Assembly (NCBI GenBank): GCA_013115125.1
Contig: JABANN010000119.1
Coordinates: 1 to 64,000 of the forward strand
Reading direction: 5' to 3'
Length of the DNA stretch: 64,000 nucleotides
Source of the DNA: Perkinsus olseni
Taxonomy: Eukaryota; Perkinsozoa; Perkinsida
Of the stretch, positions 38,056-53,642 are shown piece by piece (position 1 is the first letter of the stretch; every line of letters begins with the position of its first letter). A program made the position numbers and the translations under genes. The notes under the pieces are model-generated. The model did not search any database and had not been told where the DNA came from. It saw only the letters and a list, made by a program, of their open reading frames with translations.

Positions 38056-38323
38056 GCTTAACCTCCTCGATAGCAGGTTATGGGGGGATTTTTCCGCCTT
38101 TGAGCCGAAATTTCGACATCGCGACGACTTGAAAGACACTTGCACGCTCCCGACTTAGCGATAATTCAATATCTACCTTCAACTTGCTTCCTCCTTCGAT
38201 CTTAATCCTTCTTTCCCAGTTCAATGAAGTTCAACGCCTCAATGAATTCACGCGGTTTCCAACGCGGGTTCAATTCCCAGCCAGGACACCTATTCTTTTG
38301 AGTACAACACCGTCGACCGAATC

Positions 38324-39015
38324 ATGGCCAGCGACCTCATCCCAGCGATCCTTGGCATTGTCATCGCTGCTCAATTGATCCTGCTGTCTTTTATCGTACG
38401 TTATTGGGGAGAAGTTTTCAGGCAAGGCTTCCCTCACGGCTGCCATGTCAGATATATCGCCTGCAAAAACCCCGCATGTCCTCTCGGCCACCGTCTAGTA
38501 CGTATAGTGGCGCAGCTCATGTCCTTCACGGGAAAACCATGGTGCTTACCCCTCTCACGATTGTTACGTCGACTCTCACTTTATTTTCAGACTTACGAGG
38601 CTAAGATGGCAACCCTTTCGAACGATGAGGATCCAGTGAAGTGCGAACCATTCCCCGCCGCTATCTTCTCACTGCTGTTGCGCGCTTCAGATCTACCGCG
38701 CCCCAACCCTGTACAATATGTTTGTCTCCGTACGATCTTTCTGAAATGGTCATGGAGCTGGGATGTGGACATTTTTACCACGACGACTGTATCCGCAAGT
38801 GAGTTTATAATCCTTTCCATGTCGAATACATCGATCATTGTCGTTCTTGTTTGCTCGCCTAATTTGTCACCGGTAGGTGGTTCAACGAGGCTCCAAATCA
38901 CCAATGCCCATATTGCCGTACAAGTTGTGGTGCTCCTCCGAACGAAGATGACGGCAAGCTCTCGTTAGACGGGACTGCCTCTTGTGCCAGTAGCATGCCT
39001 TACTATCACAGATGA
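38324..39015 (+). CDS. Membrane-anchored RING-H2 finger protein (probable E3 ubiquitin ligase)
   Basis: ATG 38324 opens an N-terminal membrane helix (IPAILGIVIAAQLILLSFI). After one or two introns in 38396-38650, the frame reads CTICLSPYDLSEMVM, then CGHFYHDDC, then a 78-nt intron (38799-38876), and KWFNEAP followed by CPYCRTSCG. The Cys/His pattern C-x2-C-x14-C-x-H-x2-H-x2-C-x12-C-x2-C is a complete RING-H2. RING-H2 proteins recruit ubiquitin-charged E2 enzymes. A single N-terminal helix suggests membrane anchoring with the RING facing the cytosol. The stop is TGA 39013-39015. The join between the helix and RING exons is only approximate. Confidence 0.75.
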
Positions 39016-40285
39016 TGGTTTTCTGCCCCGAACATAGTCGTCTCAGAGGACGCATAGTCAGCGCCGATTCTCTCACACAGTCATAATATATGTAAAATAT
39101 TTATCTCTCTCTTTCGTGTATCAACTTTATACTCGGGAGCAGATTAGCGCTTGGTAGAACATTCGATAATTATATATCGCATCTCGCTAATCCCGCCTCC
39201 CTCAAGTACGACCGTCCAAGTCCTATCGATCGCGGACGAGTCTAACTGGGCTAGTGTCACTAGGTCACTATACTTTATAATTGTTGAGTCCGCCTGTACT
39301 CTTGGCGTAGACGCCTGTCCGCACACACAGATTCAGCATCACAGTGATGGTGTTCTCACTTCGACCCGCGGTGCGAAAGCCGTCTTTTTCGTACTATTTT
39401 CTTTGTCACATCCGCCCTTATTGCTGCAGAATTATTATCGAGGAGCTGAAGTACTAGTCCAACCTGACTTTCGCCCGCTTTTTGCTTGTGATCATTTCAC
39501 TTTATTCGTCAGAACGACTTTTTTCCTGGCCAGGGTAGTAGTATCAGAGGAAGGCCCGCTTGTCGCCGTTAATTGATAGCAGCTCGCGAGGCCCACTCCC
39601 TTGGTAAGAAGTTTCTTATAGATGACCCGAGCTTGCTACTTATTGCTAGACCCGCGATTCGAGCTTCAGGCTCTGTTTTATGCGGTCCATTCGGTATTAT
39701 CGTTACGAGGTGTTATCATATGATCCTCGCTTCACTCGTCTTGTCTTGTGTTGTTTGCAAGTGAGAGAATGCTGAACATATCTATGCCGGAGTCTCACCT
39801 AACTTCTCTCGTGGATTATATGAAAGACCCCTCGACTGGGACTACATTTGGAATGCCGCCAGCCGCAATTCTTGCGTCTTTGCAAAGTTAGAATTCCTGG
39901 TCCGCTTGGCAATCCGCTGCTGCGTGCTGAGGACGCCCTTCCTCGGCGAGCATGAGGGAAAAGTTAATGTCGTCTGCAGCGCGCGATGATTAGGGTGGCT
40001 GCGAAAACGCTCGTTCGGCGCAGTGTAGTTGTGCAAGTGCACACCTGTGGAACCTTAGCTCAGCTCCATACTAGTGAATGACTTCATCGGTCTCTTTGTA
40101 GACAGTGTCTCAGGATTTCACTTCACATAAACCTCTTGCCGCAATACTCGCGTTCCCCATGGAAAGCACACAGACGATCATCCATCTAGCTCTGCGGTGG
40201 TAGGTTGTGTTCCAAGTATTATTAATCTCTCGTGACTGAAGATTTACTTGAACCTGTGCGAACAGTCAAGTGTATTGCGAGAAGA
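39016..40285. other. Intergenic, nothing recognised
   Basis: AT-richer DNA with no supported exon. Open frames at 39151-39576 and 39573-39764 have no ATG-led coding structure or domain. Confidence 0.5.

Positions 40286-40330
<45 letters not shown>
40286..40330. repeat. (TAG)n microsatellite
   Basis: Fifteen TAG units lie 39 bp upstream of the RecQ start codon, probably within its 5' untranslated leader or promoter. Confidence 0.95.
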
Positions 40331-40369
40331 CACTGCCTCCGACGACGACGTTAGTTCCTCTAGTTACAT

Positions 40370-44048
<3,679 letters not shown>

Positions 44049-44787
44049 TAGAGCATGGTTACTTTCTTTCCATCTCAACATATTGTGTCGGTCCGAGTCC
44101 TCGAAAGTCCTAGAATCAATACCCATCTCAATTCATGGGACCAGATTTTCGGGGTAACCACACTACAACGTAGTGACTACGAACACAACACTCCTTGCAG
44201 TTGATGGAGGAGGTTCCGCATATTAAACCCTCACTAACAGGAACTTCCCTTGCGCGCTACTCTTCCTCATGGAGTACTCCGTGGAGGGTATCAGTTGATG
44301 CATTGTCCTTGCCATCCGGTATCACACTCATCAGCCTATAGTGTGTGTGTCTGTAGCCGAACAGCGTTCACGGCTAGCCAATCTCTGTATGATGTACTGA
44401 GTTGGGAGTCCCTCAGCAGTTATCAGATGCCTTGGCAGGCTTCAACAGGCCCTTTTCTCATGGAGTTTATCTATATAGTGCGGAGTGTCGCTGTCCACCT
44501 CGCAAGTCGTTCGGAATGGCTCGCATCCAAGGATACGCTCGCGTTCTCCGCTTCGTAATGCAACCGCGGGTGAGACGCCCTCGTAGGGTAGATCACAACT
44601 CCTTGCCATCTGCTGGCACCGATTCGTCAACCGCACTATGATAGAACGGCGTTGTGGCATTTGAGTGGCGCAGCGATACTCAACCCCTCATTATGAACTG
44701 TTTGAGAGTTTCCAATCTACATCGTCACTAACGACTCAACAATTGAAGAGAATAGAAACCAGACGTTAATAATACGATAAGCCGCTA
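44049..44787. other. Intergenic between convergent genes
   Basis: Separates the ends of the RecQ (+) and IPI1-like (-) genes. Plus frames at 44250-44641 lack a domain and credible splicing. Nothing else is seen. Confidence 0.5.
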
Positions 44788-47700
44788 CTATGAACGATTC
44801 TGCAGCGTAAGCTTCAATAGTTCCGCGGGCTGAGCAGCCAGACTACCACCCTCCACTAGTCTAGACAACGACTCTACCATCATCTTCGGTAACTTCGAAT
44901 AATAACTCAGCAACGCCACAGCGACCATTTGAGAATCACTGCTCATCCTGGCTAAGGGCGGCTCGGCACCCCGCACGCCACAGTAAACCGGCGTCAACAA
45001 TGCTTGGATTGAAGAGAACTCATCCTTAGGTTGTTGACTGACCGCACAGAGCTGCCCTATTATTGACAGGACGTAAAGTAGCTCGGAGCCTTCGGGACTG
45101 TGCACGCTCAGATTCCAGGCCAACCGAGGAAGCCGACGCACTAGTGCTGCACGCATGCTATCGGACACCACTCGGTTGCAGATGGATCCTAGCGGGTACT
45201 CCCGCAGAGATGCCGGGGGCTCCTCCACAGCAGACGAGCACATAGCAGCTATCGTTGGTAGAATGTGGAGGAACAGAGAGCTCTCTGGAGCCACTGGATG
45301 CACCTTAGATTCGGCGACCGAGAGGACTCTTGGCAGTTGGCCAGGTGCCCTTCGAGGACCCTTCTTATTCTCACTGGCGGTGCCCTCTACCTCCTCAGCT
45401 ACATCATCGGCTTCCTTCATAGATTCATCATCATCGCTATCCTCAGCCAGGACGGCGAAAGCACCCCCAGAGGCCTTGGAGCGTCGAGATCCCTTGGATC
45501 GTGCCGCTTTCTGTGCCGTATCTGATCAGTCCTCCCATGGAGGTCAATCAAGAGGCACCCCAGTCTCAGTACTACCTCCTCTGCTCTCCGTGGATGTGTA
45601 CCCTTCATCATCCTCCTCCTCTTCAACATCAAGCCCGGCCAGTCGCCAGAGGCCCCTCCGCACGAGCGCGGTAGCCCGAGTGAGCTGACGGAGATGGCCA
45701 ACCTTACGGCTCGGCTGGAGGGCCTTCGTTGCCAGGGACATCCAGGGCCTCAATGCAGCCACCTGCAGGCAGCCGCGATGCAGCCAGCACCCTACGGGAA
45801 CTCTGCTACCTCCCGCATCTCCGAGCTCTTCTTCGCTACACTGGACGATACAATCCGCTCAGCTTGGTTCACCAAGAAGGTTACCACCAGTTTCTGCTCC
45901 TTGGGGAGAAGGTCCGCTTTACCTGCACGCCTCATCAGGACGACAGGAGGGCGCCCAAGCACAACAACGTACTCTCGAGAAGCTGTCCCTTGGCGTAGTT
46001 CAAATCATCGATGAGCTCGTAAAGACTCCGATCTGACGAGGTTGCCGGTGCGCGACAGGGGAACTCCTTGAGAATGGCCTCCACCAGCGGTCCACAGTGA
46101 GTCATCGACAGCCACCCGGTAGCCAATGCAGCATTGGTACTCTGAGGCGAGGCCGTCACTAGGTCACACCGCGAGCAAGCCTACTCACCTGTACGATGAG
46201 AAGACGTCTCCTGGCCAACTCAGCCGGTGACCGAGCTAGACCGGCATTGTTAGTGTCCAGCCAGAGATTGAGAAGCTGCTTAGAAAGCTTGCCGGCCACA
46301 TCACTGGAAAGGGCGGTAGTATGGGAGTGATGATCTCCCGCCGAGGCCCCGAAGTAGGCGGCCAAAGTGAAAGGAGCCCCCCTACCAGTTGTACCTGAGG
46401 GCGAGGTACTTCATCCCATCGACATCGTTATACGACGAGGTCAACTGCGAGGCTTGGAGCTCGAAGGCGCACCTTTCTCAGTGCCTCGCCAAAGAGGTAT
46501 ATAACGCAGTATGAGATGCTCTACCGAAGCCCTAAGGTGTGGGGACGCGCGGAGCAGTGATGCAGGGCCTTCCAGCTGATGTGTTGTCCCAATCAATCCA
46601 AAGTATCCGTACGCTTGGTGGCTGAGCCTTCAGGGCTACGCGAGAAGCACCGCGATACTTCCGAAGTTACAGAACAGAATTGCTAAGCCGGTAGATCCAT
46701 TCCCAGCAGGGTGAACCGACTGTGTTGAATCCTCAGTCCAACGGCAGAATGAGGTCTGCGGTACCGCTCGACGTTTCCCATTATCGTAATACAGCGCGTG
46801 CCCACCCGTTGAAGCCGATTTCAAAGTGTTTCCAAATTTCGATGTTGACAACTCCACAAGGTATCGTGATGCACCGTTCGTCACCCAAGAGCCCTCTCTG
46901 AGTTTCTTCGAATGGATTGTTCCAACCCAGTGTGCGGCATTCGGCGGCACGTCCACAACATTAGGCAGAGAAGCCCATGCAGTACAAACGTCTTGCAAGA
47001 GATCATGTACAAATACCCCCCCCCTTTTAGTACCGCTGTCAGATGGCGACTTATCCGCTGCACGCCTCAAGAGCAAAGCTACACTCTCCAGATTATGGAC
47101 CGTCACCTTCTGACTTGATAAGAACGCCTGGAGTCAGAGACTACACTAGTTACCGCAGAATCAACGCTTCCTACACTCGCGAGCTTAGCAGCCTCGGTAG
47201 GGGGCATGAGGGCATCCTTGGAAACGCCATCACTCTGGGAGAGGATCGAGGCCAAGAACGAGGACGCATCAGCCCGGATCTAGGAAGGAAGGCTGGGTGG
47301 TCGTGCGAAATGCCCTTGAGAGTACCTCAGAGTCAACATGGGTGATGCCAGCTCGGAGCTGAGCACAGAGCAGGCGGGCAAATGGTCGGATATCCTGGTA
47401 GGGGAGTGCGGAGAAGAGGGAGGTTAGGAACTCCGAACAGAGCCTTCTAACGTCACCATCAGCATCACCTGCAGCGGGAAGTGCCTTAGAAAAAGATACC
47501 CTCGCCAGAGCCTACACATGCACGGCGCAACGGTATCAAAGACCTTAGCAGCATCCTCGATGGCAGAGGTGAGACGATGGTCGTGGCTCTCACCCTCCTT
47601 GTACTCTGAAATAGATTCGCACACAGTGTCTAGTCTCACGGAGTCCCCAAGGATTACCTTCGGCAAAGCAGAAGTTCTTGAGGGCCACGAGAGCGTCCCT

Positions 47701-48080
47701 CCTCTTGAAGACGTTGTAGTGGCGCACTTGCGATAGTATTGCCCTGCGACTTCACAATAGGAAAAGATACGCTAACTGCATAGGGTAACCTTAGTTTCGC
47801 TGATGCTCCGGACTTGTCCTCCAGGATGCTCTGTCGGGCAAGGACCACCCGTTTGGCCCGGAACTGGTCAACATTAGTCTGAGATGGGTATCTTCCGAGC
47901 TTGTCCTCCATGAGTCGACAGCCGTTAAGATACGCCCCCTACGACCATTACTACCTGATTCCTCGGTACGACCTTCCCCTTCCCAACTTTCAGTTTCTTC
48001 TTCTCGAAGTCTTTTTTGACGTTTGATCTGCTCGACTTATTTGAGAGGAATCCTCCGCTCTTCTTGGCGTTGCGGACCAT
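44788..48080 (-). CDS. IPI1/TEX10-like component of the Rix1/rixosome complex
   Basis: IPI1 (TEX10) works with Rix1 and Ipi3 in 60S pre-ribosome maturation in the nucleolus. ATG 48080 opens MVRNAKKSGGFLSNK, followed by KKDFEKKKLKVGKGK, the typical basic IPI1 leader. The first exon ends at 47955. A 76-nt phase-0 intron leads to TNVDQFRAKRVVLARQSIL, matching the conserved IPI1 'T-N-T-x-F-K-A-K-x-I-x-L-x-x-Q-S-I' segment. Next is HYNVFKRRDALVALKNF. The rest is helical HEAT-like sequence ending with MVAVALLSYYSKLPKMMVES and a TAG stop at 44788-44790. An acidic Ser/Asp/Glu-rich linker lies near 45600. Exon borders between 47.9 and 45.5 kb are not all resolved. Confidence 0.75.
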
Positions 48081-48185
48081 ACTTGAGGAAGAGGCCCGAT
48101 GGTAAACAAGGAGGACCCTGTGGGCTTTAACTCTCAGCTCCAGCTCAATGCTACCAACACTCAAGTGACCCTGGCGGTGTCTCGG

Positions 48186-48220
48186 AAATGACAGCTGCCG
48201 GGATCGAACCAGGGACCTGC
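48186..48220 (-). repeat. tRNA-derived (SINE-like) fragment with B box
   Basis: The minus strand reads GCAGGTCCCTGGTTCGATCC, followed by a tail ending TGTCATTT. It resembles the fragment at 25731-25760, which ends TGACATTT. The T-stem has a mismatch and no full cloverleaf folds. It sits about 105 bp upstream of the IPI1-like start, in the same orientation. Confidence 0.4.
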
Positions 48221-48360
48221 GGTATGTCAATCGACGCAAGATTCGGTAGACGGTGAAAATCTAAGCGAAAGGGCGAAAATCTAAAGAAGGAGAAAAACTA
48301 AAGAGAAAAAGACCTAGTGGAGTACTGACCGTAACCCCCGTCAACCCGAAGCCCGACTCA

Positions 48361-48379
48361 GGTCGCCCTTCGGGCGACC
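48361..48379. other. Perfect 8-bp stem, 3-nt loop hairpin
   Basis: GGTCGCCC TTC GGGCGACC is a very stable potential hairpin in the 485-bp gap between the divergent IPI1-like and kinesin starts. Whether it is transcribed is unknown. Confidence 0.6.
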
Positions 48380-48565
48380 ATCACCTCAAACCCGAAGGCC
48401 TAGGGTTATAGGTCATAGGTTATCCGAGAGGCAAAAGCGTAATCCCAATCCTCTCCCGGGCGAGCGAGAAGGGCGACTAGGTCTTTAGAAAATGGCAACT
48501 TTCTTTAGAAATATGGTTTTTCCCGCAAGATTCGCTGCATCTGTGAGGTCGGCATTTGTTAAGCT

Positions 48566-51500
48566 ATGCGCGAGAATATCGTCGTGGGCATCAGAGTCCG
48601 ACCTATCAGTGGCATTGAAGAGAGGCAGACTCTCGTGCACCACTTGAAGGAGAAGACCTGCATACAGGTGCCCAACAGCCCTCTATCAATGGCACGGTTC
48701 GACCTAAGATTCTCAAGGAAAGACTCTTTTGTCTCAGACCTCCCCCAGAGACCCCAGCATTCGCGTAACTGATCCACTGAATATCAACTCCCAGCGAGTA
48801 TACTCCTATGACGCCGTGTTCGACTCAAGCAGGTAAGTCTGCCATCTTCAAAAGGGCCAGAGTCCTTCCCTCGGAAAGTCCATGAATTCTCGAAGTCAGA
48901 GAACGGGTGCAGAGATCGCCATCTCTCCTTCGTCGTTTGACACAGCTTATAGTCGATCCTGGCCTCAGTTCGAACAGATGTGCCACACAAGAGGAGGTCT
49001 ATCAGCGCCTAGGCCGGCAGCTCCTAGACCGAGCTCTTGAGGTAGCCATTCAAAAGATCACGTGCTGTGTAGCGGGCCTCTCCCTCGCCAGGGCTACAAC
49101 ACATGTTTGCTGGCGTATGGGGTTGTTGGGACCGGGAAGACTTATTCCCTGCACGGGTAGGGTGGATGGGCCTTGGTACAGCGAACGAGGGTTTATCGCA
49201 GGAAAATGGGAGATGGTGAGGAGGGCATAGTACCTCGCTTCATCAAGGACATCTTCGAACACTCTGAGCAGCTGTACTTATCCTATTACGAGCTCTACAA
49301 CGACAGGCTACACGATCTCCTTCGAACCTCGTAAGCTTTGAGCGGGGTTGCCGGAGTTGGCACGCTGCCTTGCACCACCTCTCAGGGAACACCAGGAAGA
49401 GTTATTGCTGCATCACCATCCCAAGCTGGGGGTACGGTGTCCAACTGCTAGGCTCGGCCCTCTCACAGGTCCTCAGGTTTACATAGAGAACTTGAAGGAG
49501 AGTGCCTGCGATAGCGCTCAGAGTGCCCTTGACCTTCTCAAATTCGGCCGAAAGCTGCGCTCCGCCTCCAACACCAACTTCAACTCCCATGGATCCCGGT
49601 AGGCTCAGCAAAGCCTTCCAACGGCCCAAGGACTGTCTTGGCAGATCACACACTATACTACGCTTACGATTTGAAATCGAGGGCAGGATGCCTACGGCCC
49701 ACTTCGTTGACCTGGCGGGCCAAGAGGACACGAAGCACGGAGAGATGAGCGGCCATAAGTGAATCGTGCATCCCTAGGCGGGGGACAGTCGGCCCACGGT
49801 CTCAGGTTGAAGGAGCTGTCCTTCGTTAATAAGTCTCTGTTCGAGCTGGCCAACTGCATCCATTCCCTCTCCTCTAATCAGCATCATCATGCGGGCCAAC
49901 CGGTGCCCTTCAGAAACAGCAAACTCACACTTCTACTTTCGGGTACGCTGCGCGCTGTATTGACCGGGTACTGTGGCGTATCATTAGATTGCCTCATCGG
50001 CAACTGTAAGACCCACATGCTTGCCACGATATCCCCGGCCTCCGTGGCTTACCATTCTTCGGTCTCTACCCTGAGGTGCAGCCGACCGCTTGAGGTGCCG
50101 CTCAGTCACCTACTCGCTGCCGGCAGATTCGCCTCAACGGTCAAGGGGATAAAATGCAGATGCTTCCCCGTCGAGAAAGGAAACCGCAATGAGCACGTCA
50201 TCAAGCTTGAGGTGGAGCGCTGCTGCTGCGTTGCTGAGCATGTGTCATAACTGCTCTCAGGCAGAAGTCGCAAACCTCAAGGGCCAGCTGGCAGACCTGA
50301 AAGATGCACATCCCGCAGCCGGCCTGTGTGCCAAGGTCCCTCTCGTCAGCATCCGGTCACGCTGAACTAGCTGGGCTTCAGGAGGTCGAGGAGAAGCTTC
50401 GGGCCATGAAGGCAGCTCGTGATAAGTACGACCAGCAGTGGCATGATGCCGTGCAGGAGGCTAGCTCACACAGCGGCCAACGTCTTGGGCTCCTCAAGTA
50501 GGGCGGAGGCATCCTCCTAGTGTTCCGATCATTGGTGCTGCGGCAGGCGGTTGGGCGTGTCGAACGACGCAGAGGAGCCCGTTGACCCCTCCAGTGGGCT
50601 ACTCTACCCCTTCCTGATGGACCTCAGTGATGACGCCTACATCAGTGGTGGAAGATTGCTCTACTTCCTCCACAAGTCATCGACTACTATCGGCAGCTCT
50701 GATATCAATACTATAATCCTCAGAGGTATTCTTGCTCTCCCTTGGACGCCCAGCATCACTGCCGGCCAGGCGCTGGCATGGAGCCCCACATGCTGACTAT
50801 CGACAAGAAGTACGCTCATAGAGACGGAGGGGCTGTAGCAGATCTCCATCTGTCTGCATCGGTTCCGACCTCGTCCTCGAGCAGGGTAGGAGGCCGCAGC
50901 TGACTCGGGAGCCATCCTTGGCTCTGCCAGGTGCTGGTGAATGGTCGTCGGATCCTTTATGGATCGCCCTGTGAGCTGCACCAAGGCGATCGGCTCATAC
51001 TAGGCCATGCAAGAGTGTTTCGTATCGTTATGCCAGCCGATGGTGAGACAATAGAGCATCACTCTCAACTCCACGAGGCCGAGATGAGGGAGGCTCACAG
51101 CAAGGGCCTTCCCACGCCAGTGGAGGTGGGACAAAACCGTACGCCGCGCAAGTAGACCTCGCCGCCTCCTCAGGCTGCCCTTAGCGAGGTAGAGGACGAG
51201 CACTCTGCAGAGTTCAACAGATTGAGGCCCCTCATCCGCCGAGTCCTTGAAGAATCACCGGCCGTGAGTCGGACATCGCCGCCGCTGGGACTCAGTGGGA
51301 GCCTTTCAGGAGCAAGTTGAAGTGTTCCTCAGAAGACTACATCCTGCGTGCTCTCTTGTTGACGAAGCTAATCGGCTCACGCATGAGATCCGCCCGCAAG
51401 TCAGGAGCGGCTTCGTCTGCATTTCGCTTCTCGACTGTAGAGGTGGGCGATAGTACGGGTACGGTCTAGTACGGAGTACGGTACGGGTACGAGTACGGCT

Positions 51501-52860
51501 CCGTACCCGTACTACCCGTCACAGCGGTTCCCAAGTACCGTACTAGTACGCCGTATTTGAAGTACGGCGTAATTTAATACACGTATGCGTTGTTTAATAT
51601 AGTTAATACGTACTAGTTCTCCGTACCCGTACTAGGTTGACAGTTTGAGGCATACTCCGTACCGTACTTTCCTCGACCCCAGTACGGTTGCCCAGCTCTA
51701 CTCGACTGCCCGTGCAGGACAATCTCGTCTTTGAGCTGGCAGTCATCGAGACTGCTGCTCCCGAGAGAAGAAGGAGCGGTGAAGCCGAAGAGGCAGAGGG
51801 GAGTCCATCTCGCCGAGCTGCTCCGCCGCCGTCCTCATCCTCGCCTAGGAAAGCCGAGTCTCCTCGCAAGACCAGGCTGCCAGCCGACGATCCGATCGCT
51901 CCGATGGCGCTCGTCGTCCGTCTCATCCAGAAGCCTCCGCCCGAGGCGGGGACCGAAGTTAGATACGACGCTCCTCGCTAACTGGTCCTCAAGAGGCTGC
52001 TTTCTCAGCAAATGTTCAAGTGGCGGAAGGCCATCAACGATGTTGTCGAGAAGATTCGTGCCAGGAAGCGTCGAGAGCCCCACGCCCACAGCCCGACCCT
52101 CAGCACCAGCGTCCACGGCATAAGTCGAGAAGTATCCTGTTGATACCAAAACATCTCGAGCTTTCCCATCGCGGTGATAGGTTGCCGACCTCCTCGGGAT
52201 ATCATCGAGAGAAGTTGGACCGCTTGATGACGTTCCGGCTGACGGCAGTGGCCATACCAGAGCCGCCGCGGCATTGCCAAGTAAGCATGGATCAACCTTG
52301 GATACCCTTTTAAGTCTGAATACGTCTTAGGCACTTCATGGGAGATATCCGTCTGGTCCTTCGCGAAGTTTGAGCAGCGACTAAGCCAGATTAGGGACAT
52401 CCACCGTGTCACAACCGGGGACCACCCCATCGCCTTCGGTCACTATATCGCTGAGAATCCCGGTAAGCCATTACCGGTACAGCGTCGGTCATCACCATGG
52501 CGTTAGGCAGCGACCCGTGGCGAGACTGGGGCCCACAGTCAGTGTCGGCCATGCTCGACAGAATAGCGGATCTCGAGGCCAGACTGGAGCATGCCCTCTC
52601 CGAGCAAGGGAAGGACGAGCAGGTCACCGCTGCCCGTTTCGACTGTATCTCGTATATGCTACCAGATCCGGGTCCTCCGAGAGCAGGTCACCACGCTGGA
52701 GGCCCAACACCGCGCGAACAGGAGGCTTGAGCTCGGTAGGTCAGTTGTACACTACCGGGCGTCTTTGCATGGCGTTTGTCGTTCAGAGACAGACCTTCGT
52801 GAGATTGAGAAGATAGAGCGGCTCGAGGCCAAGGCTTACACCAGCAAGTATGCAGCATGA
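48566..52860 (+). CDS. Kinesin-3-like motor with FHA domain
   Basis: Microtubule plus-end-directed cargo motors of the KIF1/Unc104 type carry an FHA domain after the motor. ATG 48566 opens MRENIVVGIRVRPIS. Across short introns come VYSYDAVFDSS and GYNTCLLAYGVVGTGKTYS (P-loop GVVGTGKT, where most kinesins have GQTGSGKT). Next are FEHSEQLYLSYYELYNDRL, NFNSHGS joined to RSHTIL (switch I), HFVDLAGQED (switch II), VPFRNSKLTLLL and HMLATISPASVAYHSS. The FHA part reads LLYFLHKSSTTIGSSDIN and VLVNGRRILYGSP with RLILGHARVFRI. LVDEANRLTHEIRPQ then splices to DNLVFELAVIETAAP, as in kinesin-3 proteins. The C-terminus is coiled coil, ending TSKYAA. The intron at 51400-51717 holds a MITE. No in-frame break was found once splicing is allowed, but several junctions are unverified. 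Confidence 0.85.
51438..51700 (+). mobile_element. hAT-type MITE, copy 1 (263 bp)
   Basis: The ends are TAGAGGTGGGCGATAGTAC and, reversed from the right, TAGAGCTGGGCAACCGTAC, imperfect terminal inverted repeats of hAT style. It is flanked by a perfect 8-bp target duplication, CTCGACTG, at 51430-51437 and 51701-51708. The interior is dense in GTACGG/CCGTAC motifs and has no coding capacity. It is identical over all 263 bp to the copy at 57998-58260, in opposite orientation. It lies in an intron of the kinesin gene. Confidence 0.95.
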
Positions 52861-53009
52861 ACCCAATCACTGCATATGTTGCCTATTTCCTAGTATCCAT
52901 GAGCGTTGACTTCAATCAGTGAAGGCAGTCAAGTATCTCATCGTGATTAAAGATTCAACTCCTTCCCAAAAAGAAGGTCCTTTTGGACTTAGGAGGGGCC
53001 AAGCCTCCA

Positions 53010-53642
53010 GGAGCCGATTAAAGTGCTCTGATTTCCGAGTCCAAGTTCTCGGAAAAGCGGCTTTCCCGAGCTCGGATAAAAACTATGAATTAAAGTGCGT
53101 TCGAAAATCCGAGCTTTTATCCGAGCTCGGAAATGGTGTTACTCGGGTCCGAGTGAGGCAATTTCTCGAGTGTCGATTAAAGTGCTGAGCATTCCGAGTT
53201 CCAAGTTCGAAAAGTTTTCAGGGTTTTTGGACCCCCGGAAATCCAGACCCGAGCTCGGAAAACCCGCAAAACCACTCGCCAACAATAAGCGCTCACTTAT
53301 TAGCGAGATTAGAAAACCATCGAGTATTCGCCAAGAAATCCCGACAGGAAGAAACGCTCCTCGCACGCAAAGATTCCGAGCGTTCCACTCTTTCCGAGTT
53401 ACTCGGGAAACACCTAAATATCGAGTATTTTTCCGAGACCGAGCTCGTGATGCCGTTGAGCACTTTAATTCGGGGAAAGTGACTCGGTCCGAGTTCTCGG
53501 GAAAAGCCCTCGGGAAATCGACTTTTCCGAGGGATCGCACTTTAATCCATGGACTCTCGGAATGGGATTTCCAAGGCTCGGAACTCGGTGACCGAGTACT
53601 TGGACTCGGAACTCGGAAGGCTTCAGCACTTTAATCGGCTCC
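53010..53642. mobile_element. Foldback/MITE-like element with nested inverted repeats
   Basis: The ends carry AGCCGATTAAAGTGCT and its reverse complement, extended by GG/CC. The 10-mer ATTAAAGTGC occurs at 53017, 53089 and 53176. Its reverse complement occurs at 53460, 53537 and 53626, mirrored about a centre near 53320. TCCGAG/CTCGGA motifs fill the arms. Flanks allow a target duplication of CAG or CCAGG, depending on where the ends are set. There is no transposase. It lies between the 3' ends of the kinesin and transporter genes. Confidence 0.7.

Noticed and set aside
51400-51405. Apparent 5-nt frameshift (GTCAG) in the kinesin coding sequence
   Set aside because: It is explained as the donor of a 47-nt intron that now carries the MITE; splicing restores frame exactly.
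51603-51926. A protein shared between two loci (the same peptide read at 51603 and 57895)
   Set aside because: The shared peptide is only the translation of the identical MITE copies.
53103-53642. Two opposing open frames of 133-179 codons within the foldback element
   Set aside because: They read through repetitive TCCGAG/CTCGGA arms in both directions and have no domain; a by-product of the palindromic structure.
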